In this document: piece by piece, positions 1 to 6,789 of the stretch
How the letters are laid out: every line of letters starts with the position of its first letter
Position numbering within the stretch: the first letter of the stretch is position 1
NCBI GenBank assembly: GCA_944372715.1
Contig: CALVZZ010000039.1
Span: forward strand, 1 to 7,485
Direction of reading: 5' to 3'
Length of the DNA stretch: 7,485 nucleotides
Source: an uncultured Clostridia bacterium
GTDB taxonomy: Bacteria; Bacillota; Clostridia; Christensenellales; UBA1242
Program-made: the position numbers and the translations under genes
Notes under the pieces: generated by a model
Databases searched by the model: none
Seen by the model: only the letters and a program-made list of their open reading frames with translations
What the model was told of the DNA's origin: nothing

Positions 1-987
1 TATTGGGGAGAAATGCTTGGTATTGCTGAGCAGGTTAAAGCAGGAATTACAACAATTGAAGAGTGTTATTTCTTTTATGATAAGCTTTTGGAAGCGATAA
101 ATAAAAGTGGTATTAGATGTAGAATTGGAATACCAAATAACTTTCAGGAATGTAAAGAAGGAGAAATGAAGGAGTTTTTAGATGGCATTATTTCTAAACT
201 TGATAATGAACTTGTCAAACCTGTAATTTATGCACATTCAATTTATACATTAAACGATGATGAACTAAATTATTTAGTTGATTATTCTGCTAAAAATAAG
301 CTTCCAATGAGTATGCATATGTCTGAAACATTGAAAGAAGTTGGAGATTGTACTGTAAAAAATGAATGTACTCCACCTGAATATTTGGAAAATATTGGTT
401 TTTTAGACAGAAAAACAACTTTGTATCATTGTGTACATTTAGATAAAGATGATATAAAAATTTTGGCAGATTATAATGTAAATGTTGTTACCTGTCCTTC
501 AAGTAACCTTAAACTTGCTTCTGGTATTGCTCCCATTTATTCAATGTTGAATCAGGGCTTGAATATATGTATAGGTACTGACGGCGTAGCGAGTAATAAT
601 GCTTTTGATATGTTTAAAGAGATGTTTTTGGTTGCAACTTTAAATAAGGCACTTTTATATGATGCATCTATTATTACTGCAAATCAGGTAATTGAAATGG
701 CAACTAAAAATGGTGCAACTGCTTTAGGCTTTGATAGGTGTGGTGATATTAAAGTTGGAAATTTAGCAGATTTAATTTTATTGGATTTAAACGCAGTTCA
801 CCATCAACCACTAAATAACATTATTTCTAACATTGTTTATTCTGCAAAAAGCTCTGATGTATATTTTACTATGGTGAATGGTAAAATTCTTTATGAAAAT
901 GGTAAATTTTATATCGGAGAAAATATTGAAGATATTTATAGTAATTGTAAAAAAATTGCAAAAAGAATTTTTAATTTAATTGATTAA
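1..987 (+). CDS. Amidohydrolase, MtaD/SsnA type (methylthioadenosine/S-adenosylhomocysteine deaminase-like), 5' truncated by window edge
   Basis: This is a metal-dependent cytosolic deaminase of the amidohydrolase superfamily. The reading frame is open from base 1, so the ATG at 13 is internal and roughly the first 100 residues are missing, including the HxH metal pair (relatives are about 430 aa; 328 are present). Visible in the fragment are the AHSIYT segment (usually PHxxYT), HMSET with metal His106 and catalytic Glu109, YHCVHLD with metal His143, the family signature SNLKLASGIAP, and GTDGVASNN with metal Asp194. The C-terminal part, GDIKVGNLADLILLD, returns to the small beta-sandwich typical of the family. 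These motifs match MtaD/TM0936-like enzymes that deaminate 5'-methylthioadenosine or S-adenosylhomocysteine to the inosine forms. The exact substrate (adenosine, guanine or another amino-heterocycle) cannot be fixed from sequence, so no symbol is given. It ends 41 bp before clpC without a terminator, so read-through into clpC is possible. Confidence 0.88.
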   Translation, partial: YWGEMLGIAEQVKAGITTIEECYFFYDKLLEAINKSGIRCRIGIPNNFQECKEGEMKEFLDGIISKLDNELVKPVIYAHSIYTLNDDELNYLVDYSAKNKLPMSMHMSETLKEVGDCTVKNECTPPEYLENIGFLDRKTTLYHCVHLDKDDIKILADYNVNVVTCPSSNLKLASGIAPIYSMLNQGLNICIGTDGVASNNAFDMFKEMFLVATLNKALLYDASIITANQVIEMATKNGATALGFDRCGDIKVGNLADLILLDLNAVHHQPLNNIISNIVYSAKSSDVYFTMVNGKILYENGKFYIGENIEDIYSNCKKIAKRIFNLID

Positions 988-1008
988 ATTAATATGTGGG
1001 TCTATAAT
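980..1008 (+). promoter_or_regulatory. Possible sigma-A promoter for clpC
   Basis: TTGATT (980-985) and TATAAT (1003-1008) are separated by 17 bp. The -35 overlaps the amidohydrolase stop codon. The predicted start point near 1015 would leave a leader of only about 14 nt, with the ribosome site at its very 5' end, so this may be a chance match in AT-rich DNA. No CtsR tandem GTCAAA heptads, CIRCE repeat or sigma-B element is visible. Confidence 0.35.
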
Positions 1009-1013
1009 ATTAA

Positions 1014-1022
1014 AAAGAGGTG
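1014..1022 (+). promoter_or_regulatory. Ribosome binding site that fixes the clpC start
   Basis: AAGAGGTGA (1015-1023) is a strong Shine-Dalgarno match placed correctly for ATG at 1029. The in-frame GTG at 1020 is part of this site and therefore cannot be the start codon. Confidence 0.85.
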
Positions 1023-1028
1023 ATTAGT

Positions 1029-3485
1029 ATGAGTAATTTAAATTCTTTTTCAGATAGTGCTGAAAAAGTTATAAAAAATGCTGGCAAAATTGCAAAAGAA
1101 TTAGGTAGTAATGAAGTTGGAACAGAACATATTTTGTATGGAATTGCAAGTGTAGAAGAGTGTGCTTCATCAAAACTTTTAGCTGAATACGGTATCACAG
1201 AAGAAAGTATGGAAAATGTACTTGAAGAAAATGCTGACAGTATTCAAATTTTTGGAACGGAAATTGAATTTACTCCAAGAGTTAAGGATTTGTTTAGATT
1301 GGCTCAAAATATAGCTATGCAACTTGGACACAATTTTATTGGAACTGAACATCTATTGTATGCACTTTTGTCTAGTAGTGGAAGCTTTGCATATAGGCTT
1401 ATGTTTGCATATTTTAGAGTAAATATAAATGAATTAAAAACAAAAGTATTAACATATTTACAAGGTCAAAATAATTCTAATTCCAATTCAAATGATATAG
1501 ATGCTGGGAGCACAGGAATGAAAAGCACTCTTCCAGAAAAATTGTTATCAATGGGTACGGATATCACATTAAAAGCTAGGGAAGGTAAAATTGACCCAAT
1601 TATAGGTCGAGAACAGGAGATTGAAAGAGTTATTGAAATTCTTTGTAGAAAAACAAAAAATAATCCTGTTTTAATCGGTGAAGCTGGTGTTGGTAAAACA
1701 GCAGTAGTTGAAGGCTTGGCTCAGGCAATTGTAGAAGGAAATGTACCAGAATTATTGAAAGATAAAATCATATATTCACTTGAAATTGGTGGGCTTATGG
1801 CAGGAACAAAATATCGCGGTAGTATGGAAGAAAGGCTTAAAGATGTTATAGAAACAATAATAGCAAGTAAAAATATCATAGTGTTTATTGATGAAATTCA
1901 CACTCTTGCACAAGCTGGTTCTGAAAAAGGGGAAACAAGTCCTGCTGATATGCTAAAACCTTATCTTGCCCGTGGAGAATTGCAAACGATTGGTGCAACT
2001 ACAACAGATGAATATAAAAAATTTGTGGAAAAAGATAAGGCATTGGAAAGAAGATTTCAACCTATAATGGTAAATCCACCAACCGTTGAACAGACAATTG
2101 AAATATTGAAAGGCTTAAAAGATGCTTATGAAGCATTCCATAAAATAACCATAACCCCAGAAGCAATTGAGGCAGCTGCAACACTTTCAGACAGGTATAT
2201 AATGGATAGAAGCTTGCCAGATAAAGCAATAGATTTAATTGACGAAGCAAGTAGTAAAGCAAAAGTTAACTTTAATTTAAAACCAAGTGCAATTAGGGAA
2301 AAAGAAGAAAAAATAAAACAACTTTCTGCAAACAGAGATGATGCTTCAATACAAAGAAATTATGAGAAGGCTGCGAAATTACAATCTGAAATAATTAAGC
2401 TTGAAAACGAACTTGAAACATTGAATGCTGATTATAACAAGACAGTAAAGAGAGCATCGAGCTCAATAGGTGCAAATGAAATTGCAGAAGTTGTATCAAA
2501 ATGGACAGGTATTCCTGTTACAAAAATAACTGAGTCAGAAAAAGATAGGCTTATTCATTTGGAAGAAATATTGCATAAGAGAGTTGTAGGACAGGAAGAG
2601 GCTGTAAATGCAGTTGCAAGGGCAATCAGGCGTTCAAGAGTTGGTCTCCAAGATAATAAAAGACCAATTGGCTCATTCTTGTTTATGGGGCAAACAGGTG
2701 TTGGTAAAACAGAGCTTTCAAAAGCAATAGCTGAAGCAATGTTTGATAACGAAAATAACATCATCAGACTTGATATGAGTGAGTATATGGAAAGTCATTC
2801 AGTGGCTAAGTTGATTGGTGCTCCTCCTGGATATGTTGGATACGATGAGGGTGGTCAATTGACAGAACAAGTCAGACGCAGACCTTATAGTGTTGTGTTG
2901 TTTGATGAGATAGAGAAAGCTCATCCTGATATTTTTAATGCATTATTGCAAATTTTAGATGATGGAAGATTGACTGATGGACAAGGTAGACTTGTAAGTT
3001 TTAGAAATACAATAATAATTATGACAAGCAATCTTGGTTCAGCAGAAGTCAGGGCTAAACATTTAGGCTTTAATGAAAATGAGGAACAAAGAGATGTGGC
3101 TGAGATAAAGAAAATATATTTAGAGGCATTAAAGCATAAATTTAAACCTGAATTTATAAATAGAATAGATGTGATTTGTGTGTTCCATCCATTGTCTAAG
3201 GAAGACTTAACAAAAATTGCCAAAATGCTTATAAGCAACATAAATGAAAGATTGAAGAAACAAAATTTAGAGTTAAAAATAACAGAAGATGCTTTAAATT
3301 TAGTTGTTAATAATGGCTGTGCAAATGCTGAATATGGTGCAAGACCACTTAAAAGATACATTCAACAAGAAATAGAAGATAGAATTGCAGAAAAAATGCT
3401 TTTAGGTGAGCTCGAAAAAGAAGGAATAATTATTATTGATTGCGAAGGTGAGGAATTAACATTTGAAAGTGAAAATAATGCTTAA
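1029..3485 (+). CDS. clpC: ATP-dependent Clp protease ATP-binding subunit ClpC (Hsp100/AAA+ unfoldase)
   Basis: ClpC is a cytosolic hexameric unfoldase that threads damaged or tagged proteins into ClpP and works with adaptors such as MecA or McsB. The product is 818 aa, the usual ClpC length. Residues 1 to about 145 are the double Clp-N repeat (two GTEHxLY segments). The D1 AAA domain has Walker A GEAGVGKT (217-224), pore loop YRG (262-264) and Walker B IDEIH (Asp288, Glu289). The middle region around 425-460 carries a UVR motif ([12 protein letters not shown]), which separates ClpC from ClpA and from ClpB with its long coiled coil. D2 has Walker A GQTGVGKT (554-561), pore loop GYVGY (601-605) and Walker B FDEIEKAH (Asp626, Glu627). 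LGF at 679-681 is the ClpP-docking tripeptide position (VGF in B. subtilis). The gene stands without ctsR, mcsA or mcsB beside it. The start is set by the ribosome site at 1015-1023. Confidence 0.97.
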   Translation: MSNLNSFSDSAEKVIKNAGKIAKELGSNEVGTEHILYGIASVEECASSKLLAEYGITEESMENVLEENADSIQIFGTEIEFTPRVKDLFRLAQNIAMQLGHNFIGTEHLLYALLSSSGSFAYRLMFAYFRVNINELKTKVLTYLQGQNNSNSNSNDIDAGSTGMKSTLPEKLLSMGTDITLKAREGKIDPIIGREQEIERVIEILCRKTKNNPVLIGEAGVGKTAVVEGLAQAIVEGNVPELLKDKIIYSLEIGGLMAGTKYRGSMEERLKDVIETIIASKNIIVFIDEIHTLAQAGSEKGETSPADMLKPYLARGELQTIGATTTDEYKKFVEKDKALERRFQPIMVNPPTVEQTIEILKGLKDAYEAFHKITITPEAIEAAATLSDRYIMDRSLPDKAIDLIDEASSKAKVNFNLKPSAIREKEEKIKQLSANRDDASIQRNYEKAAKLQSEIIKLENELETLNADYNKTVKRASSSIGANEIAEVVSKWTGIPVTKITESEKDRLIHLEEILHKRVVGQEEAVNAVARAIRRSRVGLQDNKRPIGSFLFMGQTGVGKTELSKAIAEAMFDNENNIIRLDMSEYMESHSVAKLIGAPPGYVGYDEGGQLTEQVRRRPYSVVLFDEIEKAHPDIFNALLQILDDGRLTDGQGRLVSFRNTIIIMTSNLGSAEVRAKHLGFNENEEQRDVAEIKKIYLEALKHKFKPEFINRIDVICVFHPLSKEDLTKIAKMLISNINERLKKQNLELKITEDALNLVVNNGCANAEYGARPLKRYIQQEIEDRIAEKMLLGELEKEGIIIIDCEGEELTFESENNA

Positions 3486-3489
3486 TCAT

Positions 3490-3518
3490 TTGTTTTTACA
3501 ATTTTTATTTGGTATAAT
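3490..3518 (+). promoter_or_regulatory. Possible extended -10 promoter for hpf
   Basis: TTGTTT (3490-3495), a 17-bp spacer and TATAAT (3513-3518) are preceded by TG at 3510-3511, making an extended -10. The -35 is weak. A start near 3525 would fall inside the ribosome site (3523-3530), leaving a leader of about 9 nt. Either the true start differs or hpf is mainly read from upstream of clpC. Confidence 0.35.
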
Positions 3519-3533
3519 AATTACGGAGGATGT

Positions 3534-4064
3534 ATGAAAATTGAATTTATAGAAAAAAATTATGATATAGGAAATAGATTAAAGGAACTTTTAACAAAAA
3601 AGATAAATAAACTTGACAGATATTTTGGCGACGATGCAACTGCAAGAGTTGTATGTAAATTGGAAAACAAAACTTATAAATTAGAGCTTACGATAACAAA
3701 TAAAGGATTATTGTACCGTTCAGAAGTTACAGGGGAAAATATGTATGAAAATATTGACCTTGCACTTCCTAAAATTGAAAGACAGATTATTAAACAATCA
3801 GAAAAAAGGAAAGATAAATTTAAGGCAGGAGCATTTGATGTTCCAGAATTCTTGTTCTTAGAAGAAAAACCAGAAGAGAAAAAGAGTGAAATTTATAAGA
3901 AAAAGACATTTGACCTTATTCCAATAACAATTGAAGATGCAAAAGAGTTTATGGAAGCATTAGACCATAAGTTCTATGTATTCTTGAATGCTGAAACAGG
4001 GCTTGTAAATGTGCTTTACACAAGGGGAGACGGTCAGTTAGGCCTTATTGAATGTAACTATTAA
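3534..4064 (+). CDS. hpf: Ribosome hibernation promoting factor, long form
   Basis: Long-form HPF binds the 30S decoding region and joins two 70S ribosomes into inactive 100S dimers in stationary phase or stress. The product is 176 aa (B. subtilis YvyD is slightly longer). Residues 1 to about 95 form the S30AE/HPF domain (start MKIEFIEKNY, end DLALPKIERQIIKQ). Residues 96-118 are a charged, low-complexity linker. Residues 119-176 are the C-terminal dimerisation domain, recognisable by KKKTFDLIPITIEDAKEFM, an LDHKFYVFLNAETG stretch and the terminal YTRGDGQLGLIE. That second domain distinguishes it from the short HPF/YfiA of enterobacteria. Start: ATG at 3534 behind ACGGAGGA (3523-3530). It lies 48 bp after clpC in the same direction with no hairpin between, so at least partial co-transcription is likely. 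The pairing joins protein quality control with ribosome storage. Confidence 0.96.
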   Translation: MKIEFIEKNYDIGNRLKELLTKKINKLDRYFGDDATARVVCKLENKTYKLELTITNKGLLYRSEVTGENMYENIDLALPKIERQIIKQSEKRKDKFKAGAFDVPEFLFLEEKPEEKKSEIYKKKTFDLIPITIEDAKEFMEALDHKFYVFLNAETGLVNVLYTRGDGQLGLIECNY

Positions 4065-4067
4065 TAT

Positions 4068-4095
4068 AATTCACCAGCTAAGCTGGTGGATTTTT
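4068..4095 (+). terminator. Rho-independent terminator after hpf
   Basis: The core stem CACCAGC/GCTGGTG (4072-4078 with 4082-4088) has a 3-nt loop and extends through AT/GU pairs to 4068-4092. It runs into TTTTT at 4091-4095. It lies 4 bp past the hpf stop codon and should end the clpC-hpf transcript before spoVM. Confidence 0.88.
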
Positions 4096-4121
4096 AGTAA
4101 TTAACCAACCACATCTTTTCT

Positions 4122-4130
4122 GCATAGTAT
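4122..4130 (+). promoter_or_regulatory. Possible sigma-E -10 element for spoVM
   Basis: GCATAGTAT resembles the mother-cell sigma-E -10 pattern (CATAnnnT). It lies between the hpf terminator and the spoVM ribosome site. In B. subtilis spoVM is under sigma-E, so a separate sporulation promoter is expected here. No convincing sigma-E -35 (an ATA-centred motif) is visible at the right distance, so this is weak. Confidence 0.3.
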
Positions 4131-4137
4131 ATAGAGA

Positions 4138-4146
4138 AGAGGTGAA
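4138..4146 (+). promoter_or_regulatory. Ribosome binding site of spoVM
   Basis: AGAGGTGAA is a strong Shine-Dalgarno match about 6 nt (core spacing) ahead of GTG at 4149. A site of this quality in an apparently empty gap is what marks the following short frame as a gene. Confidence 0.75.
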
Positions 4147-4148
4147 AG

Positions 4149-4244
4149 GTGAGAATAATTTGTGTTAAGGCGCCAAAAATTCTTTCTGGGTTGTTAAAAT
4201 TAATTTTTAGGAAGAAAATAATAAAGCCTGATGTATTTAATTAG
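4149..4244 (+). CDS. spoVM: Stage V sporulation protein M (31-aa amphipathic peptide)
   Basis: SpoVM is a tiny mother-cell peptide whose amphipathic helix settles on the positively curved outer forespore membrane and anchors the coat ATPase SpoIVA, starting coat assembly. The frame runs from GTG at 4149 to TAG at 4242-4244 and encodes 31 aa beginning MRIICVKAPKILSGLLKLIF, then a basic tail. Aligned without gaps to B. subtilis SpoVM as I recall it (26 aa), it keeps Lys7, Pro9, Lys10, Leu12, Gly14 and a basic residue at 17. Pro9 is the residue known to be needed for correct localisation. The tail here is about five residues longer. Context agrees: in B. subtilis spoVM lies next to and converges on rpmB, followed by yloU and yloV/fakA, exactly as here. 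It is easily missed because of its length and GTG start. Confidence 0.87.
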   Translation: MRIICVKAPKILSGLLKLIFRKKIIKPDVFN

Positions 4245-4255
4245 TACATAAATAA

Positions 4256-4288
4256 AAAAATAAGACGACATAAGGTCGTCTTATTTTT
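4256..4288. terminator. Bidirectional terminator shared by spoVM (+) and rpmB (-)
   Basis: A near-perfect hairpin has the GC core GACGAC/GTCGTC (4264-4269 with 4275-4280) and loop ATAAG, flanked by A-rich and T-rich arms. Transcripts from either side end in a U-rich tract: TTATTTTT on the + strand and TTATTTTTTT on the - strand. The - strand version overlaps the last codon of rpmB by 2 bp. Confidence 0.9.
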
Positions 4289-4469
4289 AATTCTTTTTAC
4301 TTGTTTTAATACATTTTGTGCAAGCTTTAACTTTTCTTTGCTCGCCATCTATTTCCATAACAACATCTTGAAGATTAGCGTCCCAATGTTTGTTAGCTTT
4401 ACGATTTGAGTGGCTTACTGTGTTACCTTTCATTTTTCCCTTACCACAGATTTCACAAACTTTACTCAT
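4287..4469 (-). CDS. rpmB: 50S ribosomal protein L28, zinc-binding (four-cysteine) form
   Basis: L28 is a small protein of the large ribosomal subunit. The 60-aa product has CEIC at 5-8 and CTKC at 50-53, forming the four-cysteine zinc ribbon of the C+ type. The basic segment GNTVSHSNRKANKHWDANLQ (15-34) is diagnostic of the family. Start: ATG (complement of 4467-4469) behind AGGAGG (complement of 4474-4479) with a short 4-nt gap. It is transcribed alone from the promoter at 4510-4538 and ends at the shared hairpin. It is oriented away from yloU-fakA, as in B. subtilis. C+ ribosomal proteins act as a zinc reserve in bacteria that also carry a cysteine-free copy. Whether such a copy exists here cannot be seen, and no zinc-repressor (Zur) box is evident. 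Confidence 0.97.
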   Translation of the reverse strand: MSKVCEICGKGKMKGNTVSHSNRKANKHWDANLQDVVMEIDGEQRKVKACTKCIKTSKKN

Positions 4470-4497
4470 ATTTCCTCCTAAACTAGATTATTACTAC

Positions 4498-4541
4498 TAA
4501 TGCTTGCCTATTCTAGCATTAAAAAGATTTTTTTGCAAGCA
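4498..4541. repeat. Two interlocking inverted repeats over the rpmB promoter
   Basis: TAATGCT (4498-4504) is inverted as AGCATTA (4515-4521), and TGCTTGC (4501-4507) is inverted as GCAAGCA (4535-4541). The first pair brackets the -10 and start point. The second reaches from the start point to the -35 of the rpmB promoter. They could be operator sites; with 7-bp arms in AT-rich DNA, chance is possible. Confidence 0.45.
4510..4538 (-). promoter_or_regulatory. rpmB promoter, sigma-A with extended -10
   Basis: On the - strand, TTGCAA (complement of 4533-4538), a 17-bp spacer and TAGAAT (complement of 4510-4515) are present. TGC directly upstream of the -10 gives an extended TGnTAGAAT. The predicted start near 4503 gives a leader of about 34 nt with AGGAGG near its end. 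Confidence 0.7.
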
Positions 4542-4579
4542 TTTTGTTTAAAAAATTTCAAAAAGATATATAATTTTAG

Positions 4580-4608
4580 TTGAAAATTAATTATTAGTGT
4601 AGTATATT
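4580..4608 (+). promoter_or_regulatory. Promoter of the yloU-fakA operon
   Basis: TTGAAA (4580-4585), a 17-bp spacer and TATATT (4603-4608) form a good sigma-A promoter. The predicted start near 4615 leaves an 80-nt, T-rich leader before the TTG start codon. It diverges from the rpmB promoter, with 41 bp between the two -35 elements. Confidence 0.65.
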
Positions 4609-4679
4609 ATATTTGTATGCTAGCTATTGGCAGATTTTAAGTTCAAAATTTCAATTTTTTGTTTATATATAATTTTAAA

Positions 4680-4685
4680 AAAGGA
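4680..4685 (+). promoter_or_regulatory. Ribosome binding site that supports the TTG start of the Asp23-family gene
   Basis: AAAGGA lies 10 nt ahead of TTG at 4696 (7 nt ahead of an in-frame CTG at 4693). No ribosome site precedes the earlier in-frame TTG at 4627. Confidence 0.55.
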
Positions 4686-4695
4686 ATTCACACTG

Positions 4696-5046
4696 TTGAC
4701 AGTTGAAACTAATAACTATTATGGGAAAATAAGTATATCCGGCGAAGCTATTGCTGTCGTTGCGGGTTATGCTGCACTAGATTGTTATGGTGTGGTTGAT
4801 CTTGTATCCAAAAATTTAAGAGATAACATTAAGGAGTTAATTAAACGAAAGAAGTATTCTAAAGGTGTAAAAATAACGACTGTTGAAAATAGAATCTTTA
4901 TAGACATATACTGTATTTTAAAATACGGTGTTTCTATTAGTGCTGTTGCTGAAAGCCTTAAAAAGTCTGTCAAATATAGCGTAGAGAATTTTACCGGAAT
5001 GATTGTGGACACTGTAAATGTACACGTCGTTGGTGTAAGGGTGTAG
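4696..5046 (+). CDS. Asp23/Gls24 family protein, YloU type
   Basis: This is a small Asp23/Gls24-family protein of 116 aa (B. subtilis YloU is about 120). Recognisable parts are the N-terminal YYGKISISGEAIAVVAGYAA, the LDCYGVVDLVSK turn, and FIDIYCILKYGVSISAVAES. The C-terminal SVKYSVENFTGMIVDTVNVHVVGVRV shows the family ending (VxxVNVxVxGVR). The frame is open back to TTG 4627, but that extension (residues such as FKISIFCLYIIL) has no counterpart in the family. The conserved N-terminus and the ribosome site at 4680-4685 favour TTG 4696. The family's biochemical role is not settled: Asp23 of S. aureus is a membrane-associated envelope-stress protein, while YloU is uncharacterised. Its near-constant position just before fakA suggests a link to fatty-acid or envelope metabolism (inference). 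Transcribed from 4580-4608 with fakA. Confidence 0.9.
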   Translation: MTVETNNYYGKISISGEAIAVVAGYAALDCYGVVDLVSKNLRDNIKELIKRKKYSKGVKITTVENRIFIDIYCILKYGVSISAVAESLKKSVKYSVENFTGMIVDTVNVHVVGVRV

Positions 5047-5052
5047 GTGCAT

Positions 5053-6684
5053 ATGCAGAAGGTTATTAATGGCGCAGAATTTAGAAAAATGATTATAGGT
5101 GGAGCAAGCTTGCTTGAACAGAACAAAAAGCTTGTGGATTCCTTGAATGTTTTTCCCGTACCAGATGGTGATACAGGAACAAATATGTTTTTAACTATGA
5201 AATCAGCTGTTAACGAAGTTAACAACTGTTTAAACAATAATTTAGACAGCCTTTGTGAAGCTTTTGCAAAGGGTGCTCTTCGTGGTGCAAGGGGTAATTC
5301 TGGGGTTATTACATCTCAAATTATTAAAGGCTTTTGTAGTGTTTTAAAAACCACAACGGAAATAAATACAAAAGTTTTTGCAAAAGCAATTCAAGAAGGT
5401 GCAAACATTGCTTATAAGGCAGTCACAAAACCAAAGGAAGGCACAATTTTAACAGTTATTAGGGTTATGGCAGAAAGTGCTGTTGATGCTGCAAAAAGAA
5501 ATTCAACATTTGAAAATTTCTTCAAAATTGTACTTGAAAAGGGTGAAGAAATTTTACAACAAACTCCTGAAATGTTGCCTGTACTTAAAAAAGCTGGTGT
5601 TGTTGATGCTGGTGGAAGGGGACTTATAGTCATCTTTACAGGCTTTTATAAAGTCCTTTTGGGTGAAGAACTTGATTTTGTGTTTGAAGATGCTCCAATT
5701 CAGGCAACTGTGGAAGATGTTGTGCCAGATTTAAATAACATTCCTGAAATTGAATTTGGATACTGTACTGAGTTTATGATAATCAATATGCATAAAAAGA
5801 CTACGGAAGCTGATATTGATAAACTTCGTGAAAAATTGATGCAAATAGGGGACTCTGTGCTTTGTATAGGTGATTTATTGCTTGTTAAGGTTCACGTTCA
5901 TACAAATCAACCAAATGTTGCTCTTGGGTATGCTCTTGAACTTGGCGAACTTTTCAATTTAAAAATTGAAAATATGAGAGAACAAAATAGAGAACTTAAA
6001 AGAAAAGCACAGCAACAACAAGACCTTAAAGAACACGGAATGGTGGCTGTTGCTCCTGGAAAAGGCATTGCTGACTTGTTTAAGGACCTTTATGTCGACC
6101 AAATTATAGAAGGTGGGCAAACAATGAATCCAAGTGCAGCAGACATTGCTAGTGCAGCAGACAAAATTCCAGCGAAGAATGTGTTTGTGTTCCCAAACAA
6201 CAAAAATATAATTTTGGCAGCAGAACAAGCTAAGGGCTTGACAACAAAAAACCTAAGAGTTATTCCATCTAAGAGTGTTCCGGAAGGTATTTCATCAGCA
6301 CTTGCTTTTAATCCAGAAGGTACTGTGGAAGAAAACGAAGAGGCAATGCTTGCTTCACTTCAAAATGTAAAGTCTGGTTCTGTGACATACGCAGTTAGAA
6401 GTACTCACGTTGATAGCTTTGACTTGTCTGTTGGAGAAATTATAGGTCTTGATGATAAGGCAATTTTGTCTAAGGGAACACTTGTTGGTCCAACAACGGA
6501 AGCTTTGATAGAAAAATTAATAACAGATAGTGCAGTAAATATAACACTTTTTTATGGTGAAGATATCAAGGAAGAAGAGGCATTAAACTTACAACAAAAA
6601 CTTGCTGAGAAATATCCAGAATGTGAAGTTACAGCAATATATGGTGGACAACCTGTTTATTACTATATAATTTCTATTGAATAA
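5053..6684 (+). CDS. fakA: Fatty acid kinase catalytic subunit FakA (YloV; DAK2 domain protein)
   Basis: FakA transfers phosphate from ATP to fatty acids presented by a FakB (DegV-family) carrier, giving acyl-phosphates for PlsX/PlsY phospholipid synthesis. The product is 543 aa, near the roughly 550 of B. subtilis and S. aureus relatives. Residues 1 to about 200 are the DhaL/DAK2-like kinase domain with NVFPVPDGDTGTNM (Asp38, Asp40 and Asn44 for Mg-ATP) and LRGARGNSGVI. The middle domain keeps the zinc triad reported for S. aureus FakA (Cys240, His282, His284) as Cys238, His281 and His283 (VHVH). The C-terminal third is the dimerisation/FakB-binding region, ending in ECEVTAIYGGQPVYYYIISIE. 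The start could be GTG 5047, directly after the upstream stop, or ATG 5053. I chose ATG, with GTAGG (5043-5047) as a modest ribosome site. The tight spacing implies translational coupling. No fakB is in the window. Confidence 0.95.
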   Translation: MQKVINGAEFRKMIIGGASLLEQNKKLVDSLNVFPVPDGDTGTNMFLTMKSAVNEVNNCLNNNLDSLCEAFAKGALRGARGNSGVITSQIIKGFCSVLKTTTEINTKVFAKAIQEGANIAYKAVTKPKEGTILTVIRVMAESAVDAAKRNSTFENFFKIVLEKGEEILQQTPEMLPVLKKAGVVDAGGRGLIVIFTGFYKVLLGEELDFVFEDAPIQATVEDVVPDLNNIPEIEFGYCTEFMIINMHKKTTEADIDKLREKLMQIGDSVLCIGDLLLVKVHVHTNQPNVALGYALELGELFNLKIENMREQNRELKRKAQQQQDLKEHGMVAVAPGKGIADLFKDLYVDQIIEGGQTMNPSAADIASAADKIPAKNVFVFPNNKNIILAAEQAKGLTTKNLRVIPSKSVPEGISSALAFNPEGTVEENEEAMLASLQNVKSGSVTYAVRSTHVDSFDLSVGEIIGLDDKAILSKGTLVGPTTEALIEKLITDSAVNITLFYGEDIKEEEALNLQQKLAEKYPECEVTAIYGGQPVYYYIISIE

Positions 6685-6685
6685 T

Positions 6686-6717
6686 AAAATGCGAGTTCAA
6701 ACTCGCATTTTTATTTT
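6686..6717 (+). terminator. Rho-independent terminator after fakA
   Basis: An 11-bp stem (6686-6696 with 6701-6711, core ATGCGAGT/ACTCGCAT) has loop TCAA and is followed by a T-rich tract (TTTTTATTTT). It begins 2 bp after the fakA stop codon. Confidence 0.9.
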
Positions 6718-6743
6718 GAAACAGACTAAATGATAGAAAAGAA

Positions 6744-6772
6744 TTGCAAAAAGATAGTAAATATGATAAACT
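6744..6772 (+). promoter_or_regulatory. Promoter of the tRNA-Arg gene, extended -10
   Basis: TTGCAA (6744-6749), a 17-bp spacer and TAAACT (6767-6772) are present, with TG at 6764-6765 giving an extended -10. The predicted start near 6779 lies about 11 nt before the mature tRNA. Confidence 0.65.
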
Positions 6773-6789
6773 AGTCGAGTTTAAGGTAT

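Noticed and set aside
1020..1028. GTG at 1020 as an upstream start of clpC
   Set aside because: The GTG is the 3' part of the Shine-Dalgarno sequence AAGAGGTGA that serves ATG 1029.
2921..3361. 146-codon open frame on the - strand inside clpC
   Set aside because: It lies entirely within strongly conserved clpC D2 codons, with no ribosome site or recognisable product.
4470..4509. RNA leader regulator (riboswitch or L28 autoregulatory element) before rpmB
   Set aside because: The predicted leader is only about 34 nt with no stable hairpin.
4627..4695. TTG at 4627 as the start of the Asp23-family gene, adding a hydrophobic N-terminus
   Set aside because: There is no ribosome site, it begins only about 12 nt after the predicted transcription start, and the added 23 residues have no counterpart in the family.
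4696..4722. TTGACA at 4696 with TATTAT at 4717 as a promoter
   Set aside because: The spacer is only 15 bp and TTGACA is the start-codon region of the Asp23-family gene; a better promoter lies at 4580-4608.
4785..5237. 150-codon open frame on the - strand across the Asp23-family gene and fakA
   Set aside because: It is antisense to two clearly conserved genes and its translation resembles no family I know.
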